The position numbers and the translations under genes were made by a program. From NCBI GenBank assembly GCA_038148375.1, contig JAYQVH010000010.1, positions 1-64,000 of the forward strand: DNA of 64,000 nucleotides, read 5' to 3'. The number at the start of each line of letters is the position of its first letter. The stretch's first letter is position 1. A model generated the notes under the pieces. The model searched no databases and was not told where the DNA came from. It worked only from the letters and a program-made list of their open reading frames with translations. Positions 34,336 through 43,142 of the stretch are shown here, piece after piece. The DNA comes from CAWUEX02 sp038148375. GTDB taxonomy: Bacteria; Pseudomonadota; Alphaproteobacteria; Rhodospirillales; Rhodospirillaceae.

Positions 34336-35549
34336 GCGTAACTCTTGCCGGCGTGCGCGCCGCTGCGAAGCGTATTGAAGACGGCGTCGTGCGCACACCG
34401 ACGCGACTGTCGGAAGCGCTCTCGCGGCGCACCGGCACATCCGTAACCGTGAAATATGAAAACCTGCAGCACACGGGTGCATTTAAGGCTCGTGGAGCGT
34501 TGTCGCGCATGGCGCTTCTGAGCGATGCGGAAAAACGGCGCGGCGTGGTGGCGATGTCCGCCGGTAACCATGCCCAGGGCGTCGCCTTTCAGGCGGGGCG
34601 GCTGAACATTCCGGCGGTGATCGTGATGCCCAAGGGCACACCGTTCGTAAAGGTGCGCAAGACCAGCGAGTACGGCGCGACGGTTGAACTTGAGGGCGAT
34701 ACTTTGGACGACGCGGCGGCCCACGCCCGTGCCCTGGCCGACGAGCGCGGCCTGACGTTTGTCCATCCGTACGACGATGACGACGTCATCGCCGGTCAAG
34801 GCACCATCGGTCTCGAAATGCTGGAAGACGCGCCGGACGTCGATGTGCTGGTGGTACCCGTCGGCGGCGGCGGCCTCATCGCCGGAACCGCGACGGCAGC
34901 AAAAGGGCTAAAGCCGGGTATTGAAATCATCGGTGTCGAGCCGGAGCTGTATCCGTCGCTCAGCAACGCCCTGAAACAACAATCGGCACCTTGCGGCGGC
35001 TCGACCATCGGCGAAGGCATCGCGGTCAAGAAAATAGGGACTGCGCCCATGCCCTGCATCGAGGAGCACGTCAGCGACGTCCTAGCGGTGTCCGAAACCA
35101 GCATGGAGCGCGCGGTGTCGATGTTTCTATCGCACGATAAAGTGGTGGCAGAAGGCGCCGGGGCCGCGAGCCTGGCCGCGCTGCTGCAGTATCCGGACAG
35201 ATTTTCCGGGCGGCATGTCGGCCTGATCCTGTCCGGGGGCAATATCGATGCGCGCATGCTGTCATCGGTGCTGATGCGCGATCTTGTTCGCCTCGGTCAG
35301 GTGCTGACCCTGTCCATCGTCATGCCCGACAAACCGGGGCAGCTGCATGCTGTGGCGGGAATTTGCGCAGACCTCGGCGCCAATGTGCTCGAAGTGGCGC
35401 ACACGCGCTTCGCCATGGATCTTTCCGCCAGCGCCGCCCGGCTAAACATCACAATCGAGACCCGGGGCGAAGATCACGCGAAGCAGGTCATCGACCGGCT
35501 GACCGAGGAAGGCTTCACCATCCGCATCAAGGACCCGACCGCGCCGTAA
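34332..35549 (+). CDS. ilvA: Threonine ammonia-lyase (threonine dehydratase) with C-terminal ACT domain
   Basis: PLP enzyme converting L-threonine to 2-oxobutanoate and ammonia, the first step of isoleucine synthesis or of threonine breakdown. The 405-residue form has the catalytic lysine in TGAFKARGA, the glycine-rich phosphate loop VGGGGLIAG and a single ACT-like domain at about 330-405 (SIVMPDKPGQLHAVAGICAD). This short form with one ACT domain is usual in many bacteria; the exact regulation (valine/isoleucine response) is not shown. GAGAGG lies before the ATG. It converges with the isochorismatase-fold gene, 11 bases away. Confidence 0.93.
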   Translation: MSVTLAGVRAAAKRIEDGVVRTPTRLSEALSRRTGTSVTVKYENLQHTGAFKARGALSRMALLSDAEKRRGVVAMSAGNHAQGVAFQAGRLNIPAVIVMPKGTPFVKVRKTSEYGATVELEGDTLDDAAAHARALADERGLTFVHPYDDDDVIAGQGTIGLEMLEDAPDVDVLVVPVGGGGLIAGTATAAKGLKPGIEIIGVEPELYPSLSNALKQQSAPCGGSTIGEGIAVKKIGTAPMPCIEEHVSDVLAVSETSMERAVSMFLSHDKVVAEGAGAASLAALLQYPDRFSGRHVGLILSGGNIDARMLSSVLMRDLVRLGQVLTLSIVMPDKPGQLHAVAGICADLGANVLEVAHTRFAMDLSASAARLNITIETRGEDHAKQVIDRLTEEGFTIRIKDPTAP

Positions 35550-35560
35550 CGCGGGCATCG

Positions 35561-36112
35561 TCACTTCACCAGCTTGCTGATGGTCTTGAATTCGGGCGTG
35601 CCGGAGACGTTCATCCATTCGAACAGCGCCATTTCCACATTGATGGCGGCCACCCGGTTGGCGATGAAGCGGTCCCGGGCAAGGTCGATGCTAGCCTGCT
35701 GACGCGACGTCGTCGCGTCCATCGCGACGTAAACGTCGAGACCGGCCTGCTTAAAACCGAGTGCCGATTGCAGCACGCAAACATGACACTCGATGCCGGC
35801 GATGACGAGCTGGCGGCGGCCATCGCCAGCAAGATCGGTGACGTGCTTAAGCATGTCCGGGTCGGCCGCACAGGAGAAATGCATCTTCTCCATCACGGCC
35901 GCATCGCCCCTGAGGTTACTCAGCCGTTCGACGGTCGGGCCGAGGCCCTTGCGATACTGCTCGGACAGAGTCACCGGAATGCCCAGTTCCGCCGCCCCCC
36001 GCAGCAACAGCCCGCAGCGCTCAACCATGCGCTCACCATCCAGCATCGCCGGCAACAGGCGCTCCTGCACATCGACGATCAAGATTTGCGACCGGTTGCG
36101 ATCGAGCAGCAC
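35561..36112 (-). CDS. Isochorismatase-fold hydrolase
   Basis: A 183-residue cysteine-hydrolase-superfamily protein with the DVQ triad start (ILIVDVQERLLP), Lys after VTLSEQYRKG and the Cys in GIECHVCVLQSA. The Asp-Lys-Cys triad is typical of nicotinamidase, isochorismatase and ureidosuccinase-like enzymes, so it probably cleaves a C-N or C-O bond in a small molecule; which one is not fixed. It starts with GTG four bases after the glutathione-transferase stop, so the two form an operon. Confidence 0.86.
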   Translation of the reverse strand: MLLDRNRSQILIVDVQERLLPAMLDGERMVERCGLLLRGAAELGIPVTLSEQYRKGLGPTVERLSNLRGDAAVMEKMHFSCAADPDMLKHVTDLAGDGRRQLVIAGIECHVCVLQSALGFKQAGLDVYVAMDATTSRQQASIDLARDRFIANRVAAINVEMALFEWMNVSGTPEFKTISKLVK

Positions 36113-36116
36113 GTCG

Positions 36117-36809
36117 CTATCTCCGGTCTACGTGTTGTTGTTTGAACAGATTGTTGTAGCCCTCTTCGTCAGGGTCACCGAGCTTCATGATGTCTTCAAG
36201 CAGCGCACAGCCCTTCCGCACCGCCGGACGCGCACCGACTGTTTCGCGCCAGCGTTTGACGTTGGGATACTCGTCGATGTCGATTTCGTGAAAATAGTTG
36301 ATCTTGACCCAGGGATAGGTCGCCATGTCCGCGATGGAATAGTCGCCGGCAAGGTAATCGACCTCGCCCAGGCGTTTGTCCATGACCCGATAAAGGCGTT
36401 TGGTTTCGCCCTGATAGCGGTCGATGCCGTACTGAATGCGCTCCGGTGCGTATTGCAGGAAGTGGCCGCACTGCCCGAACATCGGGCCCACGTTAGCCAT
36501 CTGGAAAAACAGCCATTGAATGACGTCGAACCGGCCCGCCGTGTCCTCGGGGATGAATTTTCGTGTTTTGTCGGCGAGATACAGGAGGATCGCACCGGAC
36601 TCGAACACCGTGTACGGCTGACCATTCGGCCCGTCGCGGTCGACGATGGCGGGGATTTTATTGTTGGGATTGATCTTCAGATATTCGGGATCGAATTGGT
36701 CACCCTTGAGCATGTTGATTGGGTGGGTTTCGTATTCGAGACCGCATTCCTCCAGCATGATGGGGACTTTATGCCCGTTCGGCGTGGGCCAGTAGTAGAG
36801 ATCGATCAT
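36117..36809 (-). CDS. Glutathione S-transferase (YfcG/Ure2-like)
   Basis: A 230-residue thioredoxin-fold GST. The N-terminal domain reads DLYYWPTPNGHKVPIMLEE, then NPNNKIPAIVDRD for the glutathione loop and FESGAILLYLADKTRKF for the SNAIL-like motif that binds glutathione. The all-helix C-terminal domain ends around 205 with GARPAVRKG. This pattern matches the YfcG/nu class, which is active as a disulfide reductase rather than a classic transferase. AGAAGG precedes the start. It precedes the isochorismatase-fold gene. The terminator of the upstream RTX gene ends only 14 bases before its ATG, so its own promoter must overlap that region or depend on read-through. Confidence 0.92.
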   Translation of the reverse strand: MIDLYYWPTPNGHKVPIMLEECGLEYETHPINMLKGDQFDPEYLKINPNNKIPAIVDRDGPNGQPYTVFESGAILLYLADKTRKFIPEDTAGRFDVIQWLFFQMANVGPMFGQCGHFLQYAPERIQYGIDRYQGETKRLYRVMDKRLGEVDYLAGDYSIADMATYPWVKINYFHEIDIDEYPNVKRWRETVGARPAVRKGCALLEDIMKLGDPDEEGYNNLFKQQHVDRR

Positions 36810-36822
36810 TTAGAACCTTCTG

Positions 36823-36863
36823 AAAAAAGAACTGCGCGACTCTCGCTGTGAGAGTCGCGCAGT
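36823..36863 (-). terminator. Strong terminator of the RTX/PPC gene
   Basis: A perfect 14-base-pair inverted repeat, ACTGCGCGACTCTC (36831-36844) with GAGAGTCGCGCAGT (36850-36863), encloses loop GCTGT. On the minus strand it is followed by TCTTTTTT. It lies 54 bases after the RTX gene stop. Confidence 0.94.
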
Positions 36864-36916
36864 GTAGCGGGTTTTGAAGCGGGGTCTACGCCCCGACAGT
36901 TATCCGGTGACGGACG

Positions 36917-38566
36917 TCAGGACGACAGAGACGCATCGTCGACGACGGCAGGCTCTTCTTCGGCCGGCGCCACCGTGTAGGACGATCCGACATCATACGC
37001 CGTCGGCGACCCGTCCGGTTCGATCCCGACCACATAGGTCTCCCCAGCTGTGAGATCGAATTCGAAGCGGTTTGCGCCGAACTCATTCTGCACGCCGGTG
37101 GCAAGCACATCGCCCGCGCCGGAGAAGAGGGTGAGAATCGGGTCGGTTTCGCCGCCGTCTACTTCGACAACCAGGGTGCCGTCTGCCTCAGGAGTCAGCC
37201 GGGCAAAGTCTCCGGCGTCACCGCCGAAGCCGACCGTCATGGACGTAGATCCATCGAGCTCATCGACCGGCGTCGCGGTTTCAAAGGTATTCCCGAGATC
37301 CGGTTCGAACTCGACGGAGAGGCCGTACTCCGCACCGGCGTCACCGCCGTCCGTAACTTCGATGAAGTAAGTCGCGCCGGCCTCGACCGGAAGGACGTGT
37401 TCGATATCGTCACCTTCGACACCGTCTTCAGCGATCACCCCGCCCTCACTGTCGAGAACACGGATGTTCGACGGACCGCTCAGACCGGTCAGTTCGATCT
37501 TGATATCACCGTCATCCGGTGCGGTGAACGAGAACACATCCGCAGCGTCTTCACCGAACCCAACGTCACCTTCGGTCTCGAGTTCCGTGGCGATGACTTG
37601 GGCCGTCTCCGGGGTGTCGCCGGGATCTTCAGCCGGTTCTTCCTCGTCGCTTTCGCCGGTCGGATCGAATTCACCCAGATCGTCCTTGAAGGTCCAGCGG
37701 TCCGGATCATCGAAGTATCCGACGATACGGAGCGACCCGTTACCTGCGGACAGGATTAAATCCTGGCCGTGCTGCTCGTGAGCAAGGGCGTTGCGGGCTT
37801 CACCGTCAAACACGACGGTTTCGTGACCGCCTTCGTCTTCGATGATGTTTTCGCCCCAAGCCAGGCCGGTATCGCCGTCGGAGTCATCGTCGTCGGCGTT
37901 GCCCTTGCCGGAGTTGCCGTTTCCATTGCCTTTGCCAGGATTGTCGTTCTTGGCAGCAGCAGCGGCTGCGGCCGGCGCTTCCCCCTCACCGTCTTCCGGC
38001 GGCGGTTCTTCTTCGCCGCCCTCGTCTTCACCGGTGGGTTCGCCGTCGGACTCGTCTTCGGGCTCATCTTCGTCTTCTTCCGGCTCGATTTCGCCACCGA
38101 AGACATAGGTGTCGTCGCCCTCGCCGCCCATCAGCGTGTCATTGCCGGGGCCGGCGATCAGGATATCGTTCCCGGCGCCGCCGATAAGGTCATCGTCACC
38201 GGGACCGCCTTCAAGGGTGTCGTCACCGCCACCGCCGGCGAGATCGTCATCACCGGGGCCGCCTTTTATGCGTTCGTCACCGTCGGTGCCTTCGAATTCA
38301 TCGTCGTCCGGGGTGCCATTGAAAACAAAACCGCCTTCGGTTTCGGACCCTTCTTCGCCCTCACCTTCGCCGCCGCCTTCAGACGGTTCGTCGTCAGAGT
38401 CGCCGTAGGGCACATCCCCCATCAGGTCAGCCCACAGTTGGGCCAGACCGGGAGGTAAATCATCCAGGCCGGGCGGGAGGTCGCCATCGACAAAAAAACC
38501 GTTGCCGATGTGTCCCTGCGCGCCTGCTTTACCGGAATTCGGATTTGGGCCGTTTCCGTTGTTCAT
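36917..38566 (-). CDS. Acidic RTX-repeat protein with two PPC domains
   Basis: A 549-residue, strongly acidic protein with no classic signal peptide and no catalytic domain. N-terminal 80 residues are Gly/Asn/Asp-rich. Six or seven RTX nonapeptides (GGxGxDxLx type, as GGPGDDDLAGGGGDDTLEGG) follow at about 80-155 and would bind calcium. An acidic, then Gly/Asn-rich low-complexity linker follows (155-235), then a strand-rich segment and two PPC (pre-peptidase C-terminal) beta-sandwich domains at about 330-430 and 440-540, each with the usual ITLxAGxTYxxxV-like pattern (LPVEAGATYFIEV; FDLTAGETYVVGI). RTX plus no signal suggests type I secretion; no TolC/HlyBD genes are near. A GAGGAT site precedes the start; a strong terminator follows. 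Function unknown, likely an extracellular calcium-stabilised adhesin or matrix protein. Confidence 0.82.
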   Translation of the reverse strand: MNNGNGPNPNSGKAGAQGHIGNGFFVDGDLPPGLDDLPPGLAQLWADLMGDVPYGDSDDEPSEGGGEGEGEEGSETEGGFVFNGTPDDDEFEGTDGDERIKGGPGDDDLAGGGGDDTLEGGPGDDDLIGGAGNDILIAGPGNDTLMGGEGDDTYVFGGEIEPEEDEDEPEDESDGEPTGEDEGGEEEPPPEDGEGEAPAAAAAAAKNDNPGKGNGNGNSGKGNADDDDSDGDTGLAWGENIIEDEGGHETVVFDGEARNALAHEQHGQDLILSAGNGSLRIVGYFDDPDRWTFKDDLGEFDPTGESDEEEPAEDPGDTPETAQVIATELETEGDVGFGEDAADVFSFTAPDDGDIKIELTGLSGPSNIRVLDSEGGVIAEDGVEGDDIEHVLPVEAGATYFIEVTDGGDAGAEYGLSVEFEPDLGNTFETATPVDELDGSTSMTVGFGGDAGDFARLTPEADGTLVVEVDGGETDPILTLFSGAGDVLATGVQNEFGANRFEFDLTAGETYVVGIEPDGSPTAYDVGSSYTVAPAEEEPAVVDDASLSS

Positions 38567-38637
38567 ATCTATCCTCTATCGCTGCTGTACGTGAGTCGAC
38601 CTGTAAACGAGCAACGCCTGGGGATCGCGGGAGGTTC

Positions 38638-38690
38638 CTGAAAAAATTTCGCAAGTAATTGTTTTTATGTAATTTTTACACGCAGAGCGC
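38638..38690 (-). promoter_or_regulatory. AT-rich upstream block of the RTX gene
   Basis: The otherwise GC-rich spacer between the RTX gene and the small membrane protein has an AT-rich stretch here with several TA-rich runs (TGTAATTTTTAC, AATTGTTTTTATG). It probably holds the RTX promoter, but no sigma site can be assigned with confidence. Confidence 0.3.
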
Positions 38691-38770
38691 TGCGGATAAG
38701 ACGTTGATTCAGCGAAAGATTGTAGGGCTTTCATTTGCGCCGGAGGGGACCTCGCAGATAGAGTGCGGAT

Positions 38771-39022
38771 ATGCCCTCGAAAGCGCAAACCTCTCAGACC
38801 ATGAACCGCAAACGCGTGATCACATGGATGACCCTGGCGGTCGCTGTCACCTTCCTGACCATGACGTTTGTGCTGCTGGGCGCCGCACCGCCGTGGCCGG
38901 TGTGGCTGTTTTTTGCCATTTCGCACGGGTTTTTCTGTACTGTCATTTGGCGCACGCCGCCCTACCCGGGTCCTCATCGCCGGCCGATGGACGACATCAA
39001 GTTGCCCAATAGCGGCCGGTGA
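38771..39022 (+). CDS. Small two-helix membrane protein
   Basis: An 83-residue protein, unrecognised, with two likely transmembrane helices (VITWMTLAVAVTFLTMTFVL and PPWPVWLFFAISHGFFCTVI) and a short cytoplasmic tail. No ribosome site stands out before the ATG; a second ATG at 38801 gives 73 residues starting MNRKRV. It lies directly upstream of the TRAP binding protein gene and ends 38 bases before the TTG start of that gene, so it may be cotranscribed. No function can be assigned. Confidence 0.5.
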   Translation: MPSKAQTSQTMNRKRVITWMTLAVAVTFLTMTFVLLGAAPPWPVWLFFAISHGFFCTVIWRTPPYPGPHRRPMDDIKLPNSGR

Positions 39023-39060
39023 GCGTCCACATTCACCCGTATCATTTCAGGAGATATCTG

Positions 39061-40062
39061 TTGTATCGCCTTGCCGCGTTTCTCGTCCTCTTGATTTTGC
39101 CCTTTTCCGTTCAGGCGGATGTCGTCGCGCGCGGTAAGGTGACCGCCATGTCGCAACCGGATTCGCCATGGGACCGGGAGTGGGATTACTTCAAAGCCAA
39201 GATCAACGACGCGCCCGATATCGAACTTGAATATTTCATCCGCGGCGAAGTCGGCACCGAAGAACAGATGCTGACGGCACTCCGGCGAAACCGCGTTCAG
39301 ATCGGCGGTATCACCATATGGGGTTTGGCCGGGATCGTTCCCGAAGCGGCGGTGCCGATGATCCCGTTTCTGTTCGACACCGACGCTGAAGTCGATTTCG
39401 TTTTCGACAACCATCTGCGCCCAATGTTCTCCGAACTTCTCGCGGAACGCGGTCTGGTGTTTTTGGCGTGGTCTGAAGTCGGCTGGAACAATCTCTACGC
39501 CAACAGAGCGGTGCTGACCCCGGCCGACGCCGAAGGTTTGAAGCTGCGCGGTTCACCGAATTACGCCGCCCAGGCGTTCCTGCAATCCGTCGGCGCCGAC
39601 TCCGTGCCGCTGGGCACAGCGGACATCGCGCCGGCCTTGCAGACCGGACTCGTCGACGGCGGACTGTCGAGCATGGTCTTCTTTTATTTTTCCTTCTCGG
39701 ATTTTGCATCCCATGTGACCGAAACCCAGCAGTCCTACGACCAGGGTATTCAGATGGCCAACAAGGTGTGGTGGGACAGCCTGACCGAGGCTCAGCGCGG
39801 AACAATCGAGGATTCATTCTTTCCGATCGGTCCGTCGCGCGACAATATTCGCGCGCTTGTCACCGACTTCAAAGCGGATCTTGTTTCTCGCGGCATTGCT
39901 ATCCACAGCCTGTCTCAAGCGCAGCGCGCCCAATGGGTTGACGCCACGGCGTCCACTCACCGCGTCATCTTGGATGAAATCGGCGGCCGGGCCGATGAGG
40001 TTTATGCCGCAATCCTAGAGGGCAAGCGCGCATTCGCGGCACAGACAATGGCCGCAGAGTAG
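39061..40062 (+). CDS. dctP: TRAP transporter substrate-binding protein of a complete TRAP operon
   Basis: A 333-residue DctP-family protein. I chose TTG 39061, because AGGAGA lies six bases upstream and the resulting N-terminus (LYRLAAFLVLLILPFSVQA) is a good signal peptide; a GTG at 39019 would add 14 residues. Family marks are VPEAAVPMIPFLFDTDAE, LKLRGSPNYAAQAF and ALQTGLVDGGLSS. It is followed by DctQ and DctM genes after 111 bases, making a complete tripartite importer, likely for an organic acid in exchange with Na+. The small membrane protein gene precedes it. Confidence 0.88.
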   Translation: MYRLAAFLVLLILPFSVQADVVARGKVTAMSQPDSPWDREWDYFKAKINDAPDIELEYFIRGEVGTEEQMLTALRRNRVQIGGITIWGLAGIVPEAAVPMIPFLFDTDAEVDFVFDNHLRPMFSELLAERGLVFLAWSEVGWNNLYANRAVLTPADAEGLKLRGSPNYAAQAFLQSVGADSVPLGTADIAPALQTGLVDGGLSSMVFFYFSFSDFASHVTETQQSYDQGIQMANKVWWDSLTEAQRGTIEDSFFPIGPSRDNIRALVTDFKADLVSRGIAIHSLSQAQRAQWVDATASTHRVILDEIGGRADEVYAAILEGKRAFAAQTMAAE

Positions 40063-40173
40063 ACCCTCGGTGATATGCGCGCCCATCCGCCCGGTTGCGG
40101 TTTGCATCGCCAAGGGCAATCGATAAGATGCACGCCAACTGAAACTTGACCGTTTTGTTCCTGGGGACCCGCC

Positions 40174-40749
40174 TTGCGCACCGCTAAGGCCTTTCTGCAC
40201 TACCTGCGTTATTTCGAGCAATCGCTGTGCTTCTTAGCCTTCCTGTGGATGGCCGTGCAGCTGATTGGCGATGTGCTCAGCCGCGAATTCACCGGTTCTG
40301 GCTGGTTCGGAGCACCGCAACGCGGCGTCGTTGGCATGATCATCGTCGCCTACATGGGAGTCGCGCTCGCCTCAGCCAACGGTAGCCACTTCCGGCCCAA
40401 ATTTGCCGACATTGTGCTGCGCCGCTGGGACTCTCTGGCCAACCGTATCGGTGAATTCGGCTTCGCGATCTTTTGCGCTTTTATGTCCTACATCGCTTTT
40501 CAGGTCGCTTACGAAAGCTACGAACTGAAAGACGTCACCGCCGTGACGCGCTGGGCGATCTGGCCGATCCAGGGCGTTATCGTCGTGGGCTTCGGCCTGG
40601 TGGCGGTTCGGCACGCGCTCTATGGCATCTTTGTAGAATTGCGTCCGCTGCCGCCTGAGTCGGTCGAAGGCGTCGAAATCGCCACCGATCAAGAGGCGGC
40701 CGACATCGCCGACGGCGAAGCCGACTATAAGAAAGAGACAAGCCGATGA
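40174..40749 (+). CDS. dctQ: TRAP transporter small permease subunit
   Basis: A 191-residue protein with four hydrophobic helices, the usual layout of DctQ, which holds the large DctM permease together and contacts the loaded DctP. The conserved basic/aromatic start (YLRYFEQSLCFLAFLWMAVQ) and DVLSREFTGSGWFGAPQ loop fit the family. The start is TTG with GGGGA seven bases upstream. The last four bases overlap the DctM start as ATGA, so translation is coupled. The C-terminus (PPESVEGVEIATDQEAA) is acidic. Confidence 0.88.
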   Translation: MRTAKAFLHYLRYFEQSLCFLAFLWMAVQLIGDVLSREFTGSGWFGAPQRGVVGMIIVAYMGVALASANGSHFRPKFADIVLRRWDSLANRIGEFGFAIFCAFMSYIAFQVAYESYELKDVTAVTRWAIWPIQGVIVVGFGLVAVRHALYGIFVELRPLPPESVEGVEIATDQEAADIADGEADYKKETSR

Positions 40750-42059
40750 ACGGTTTGCTTCTCGCCATCATCCTGATTGCGCTTTTGATCCTGCGCATGA
40801 ACATCATTGTCATCCTCGGGGTGGCAACGTTCTGGGCCTATTACTTCTGGGGTGGCGGCGAGCTCATGAATGTCGTCTATGACATGTGGGATGCGTCAAA
40901 CCGCGAAGTCCTGCTGTCGATCCCGCTGTATATCCTCGCCGGTTCGATTATGTCGCAAGGCTCCATCGCCGAGCGCCTGATTCTGCTGATGCGCGCGCTG
41001 ACCAAACCGATCCCCGGCGGCCTCGCCATTGCCGGGCTGCTGTCCTGCGGCGTGTTCGCCGCGATTTCCGGCTCGTCGGCGGTGACCCTGCTCGCGGTCG
41101 GCTCGATCATGTACCCGGCGCTGATTCAGGAAGGATACTCGCGGCCCTTTTCTATCGGCATGCTCTGTGCCGGCGGCACCCTGGGCATCATCATCCCCCC
41201 ATCGATCCCGCTTATTCTGTATGGCGTGATGACTCAGAAATCGATCGCCGATCTGTTCCTGGCCGGTACAGGCCCGGCGATCTTGCTGCTCACCGTGCTC
41301 AGTCTGTACGCCATGACGGTCAATTGGCGATACCGCGGCGACATGTGGACGGCGAGCGAAATCTGGGCCAGCTTCAAAGGTGCCATTTTTGCTCTGATGA
41401 CCCCGTTCGTAATTCTCGGCGGCATTTACTCCGGTTATTTCACACCGACTGAGTCTGCCGCCGTGGCTGTCCTTACCGCGCTCGGCGTAGAGATTTTCGC
41501 CCACAAACACGGCTTTATGGATTTGGTAACTGGCCGTTTCGGCGCCCTTTCGGGGACGCTGAAAGACGCCGGTGTTCTGGTCTGGCGGGTGGTCGGCGAG
41601 ACCTCGACCCTGATGGGCAGCCTTTTTCCGATCCTCGCAATCGCCCTGTCGCTCAACGTGTTCATGACCTACGAGCAGGTGCCAGGGAGGATCGTCGAGG
41701 CGATGACCGCGTACATCGACTCAAAGCTCCTGTTCCTGCTGATGACCAACCTTCTGCTGCTCGCAGTCGGCCTGTTCCTCGATATCGGAGCGGCGATCCT
41801 GATCTTGAGCCCGCTCTTGCCACCCATGGCCGCGGACTACGGCATGGACATGATCCACTTCGGCATCATGATGATCGTCAACCTCGAGATCGGCTACCTG
41901 ACACCGCCTATGGGGCTGAACATCATCATCGCCATGGGGGCTTTCAGGGAAGACTTCCTGACCATCGTCAAAGGCGTCATACCGTTCATCCTGCTGATGC
42001 TGCTTTGCCTGGTGGTCGTGATGTTCGTGCCGCAGCTGTCACTGTTCCTTATTGACTGA
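40746..42059 (+). CDS. dctM: TRAP transporter large permease subunit
   Basis: A 437-residue inner-membrane protein with about 12 helices, the ion-coupled transport channel of the TRAP importer. Typical DctM segments are SGSSAVTLLAVGSIMYPALI, CAGGTLGIIIPPSIPLILYG, YFTPTESAAVAVL and LEIGYLTPPMGLNI. Length is in the family's range. It overlaps dctQ by four bases. Downstream, six bases after its stop, a methyltransferase begins with GTG, so that gene may belong to the same transcript. Confidence 0.95.
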   Translation: MNGLLLAIILIALLILRMNIIVILGVATFWAYYFWGGGELMNVVYDMWDASNREVLLSIPLYILAGSIMSQGSIAERLILLMRALTKPIPGGLAIAGLLSCGVFAAISGSSAVTLLAVGSIMYPALIQEGYSRPFSIGMLCAGGTLGIIIPPSIPLILYGVMTQKSIADLFLAGTGPAILLLTVLSLYAMTVNWRYRGDMWTASEIWASFKGAIFALMTPFVILGGIYSGYFTPTESAAVAVLTALGVEIFAHKHGFMDLVTGRFGALSGTLKDAGVLVWRVVGETSTLMGSLFPILAIALSLNVFMTYEQVPGRIVEAMTAYIDSKLLFLLMTNLLLLAVGLFLDIGAAILILSPLLPPMAADYGMDMIHFGIMMIVNLEIGYLTPPMGLNIIIAMGAFREDFLTIVKGVIPFILLMLLCLVVVMFVPQLSLFLID

Positions 42060-42065
42060 CCCAAA

Positions 42066-42797
42066 GTGGCGGACCGCTCCCTCCAAGACCGCGTTAACGC
42101 GTTTGATCATTGGTATCACCGCATCGAATTAGGGAACGGATTGGTTACGCCAGGCTGGGCCCCGCTCGAGGCCGATCTGTACGGTGTCCCCGAACGGCTA
42201 GACGGCCTCCGCGTTCTTGACGTTGGCGCATGGGATGGCTTCTGGACGTTCGAGGCCCTCAAACGCGGAGCACGCGAAGCCGTCGCTATCGATGATTTTT
42301 CCGATCGTCTCGGGACGAATGTCGTACGGACTGCGTGGGAAACGTTCGATCTTTGCCGGGAAGCGCTTGGCTACGACGATTCAGTTTGTCAGCGCCATGA
42401 AATGACCGTCTACGATGTTTCGCCCGACAAGCTCGGCATGTTCGACTTCATATTTTTCTTTGGCACGCTGTATCACCTTCGGTATCCGCTTCTGGCGCTC
42501 GACAAGCTGGCGGCCATTAGTTCGGGAACGATCATCGTGGAGAGCGCGATCCTCGATGACTATAGCCCGTACAATGGCGGCCTCGGCCATGGTTACGCCG
42601 GCAACCAAATGGTGATGGAGTTTTATCCGAGCAAGAATTACGGCGACAACGAATCAAATTGGTGGGCACCCACACTAAATTGCCTTGCCAACATGGTCGC
42701 CGCCGCTGGCTTTACAAATCTTCAAGCTTGGAAACTCGCTGACGCACCGGAGCACGTCTCCCAATGCCGCGGATTTGTAAGCGGCCAGAAAATCTAG
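42066..42797 (+). CDS. SAM methyltransferase (CmoB-like/DUF1698 type)
   Basis: A 243-residue class I methyltransferase. The SAM loop is VLDVGAWDGFWTFEAL, the acidic strand AVAIDDFSDRL, motif IV MFDFIFFFGTLYHLRYPLLA, followed by IIVESAILDDY. This core with GxLYHL is shared by CmoB-type tRNA carboxymethyltransferases and related small-molecule methylases, so substrate is open. It starts with GTG close behind the TRAP permease and ends eight bases before the facing DUF1330 gene. A function linked to the imported substrate is possible. Confidence 0.82.
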   Translation: MADRSLQDRVNAFDHWYHRIELGNGLVTPGWAPLEADLYGVPERLDGLRVLDVGAWDGFWTFEALKRGAREAVAIDDFSDRLGTNVVRTAWETFDLCREALGYDDSVCQRHEMTVYDVSPDKLGMFDFIFFFGTLYHLRYPLLALDKLAAISSGTIIVESAILDDYSPYNGGLGHGYAGNQMVMEFYPSKNYGDNESNWWAPTLNCLANMVAAAGFTNLQAWKLADAPEHVSQCRGFVSGQKI

Positions 42798-42805
42798 ATT
42801 TCAGA

Positions 42806-43108
42806 TTATTTTCCGGTGGCAGGAATAACGACAACGTCAAGCGTGCCGGAGTCGAGGCGGTAGCCTTTGCCTTCCTGGTACTTCTCCGACGCGACATATT
42901 GTTGGTAAGCGTCCAACGATGGGTATTCGAAAATGACGACCCGGCCTTCCGCGAACTGATCGCCTTCGATCACCGTTTTCTCATCCGGGCCGCCAGCGGC
43001 GATAAGCTTGCCGCCAAACTGCTCGGCCAAGCCGGCCACCGTCTCGGAATACTTCTTAAAACCCGCCGGATCTTTGACGCGCGCTTGGCCGACAACATAA
43101 ACAGTCAT
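42806..43108 (-). CDS. DUF1330 domain protein
   Basis: A 100-residue protein of the DUF1330 dimeric alpha-beta barrel (ferredoxin-like) family. The pattern YVVGQARVKDPAGFKKYSET, GGKLIAAGG, VVIFEYPSLDAYQQYV is typical. A GGAGA site precedes ATG 43108, and longer upstream codons are not conserved-looking. Its role is unknown; the fold may bind small ligands. It follows the tandem CurA-like reductases within 34 bases on the same strand, in one likely operon. Confidence 0.88.
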   Translation of the reverse strand: MTVYVVGQARVKDPAGFKKYSETVAGLAEQFGGKLIAAGGPDEKTVIEGDQFAEGRVVIFEYPSLDAYQQYVASEKYQEGKGYRLDSGTLDVVVIPATGK

Positions 43109-43142
43109 GATGGTCTCCTTCGTTGAGGTGAATTGAAGAGGG

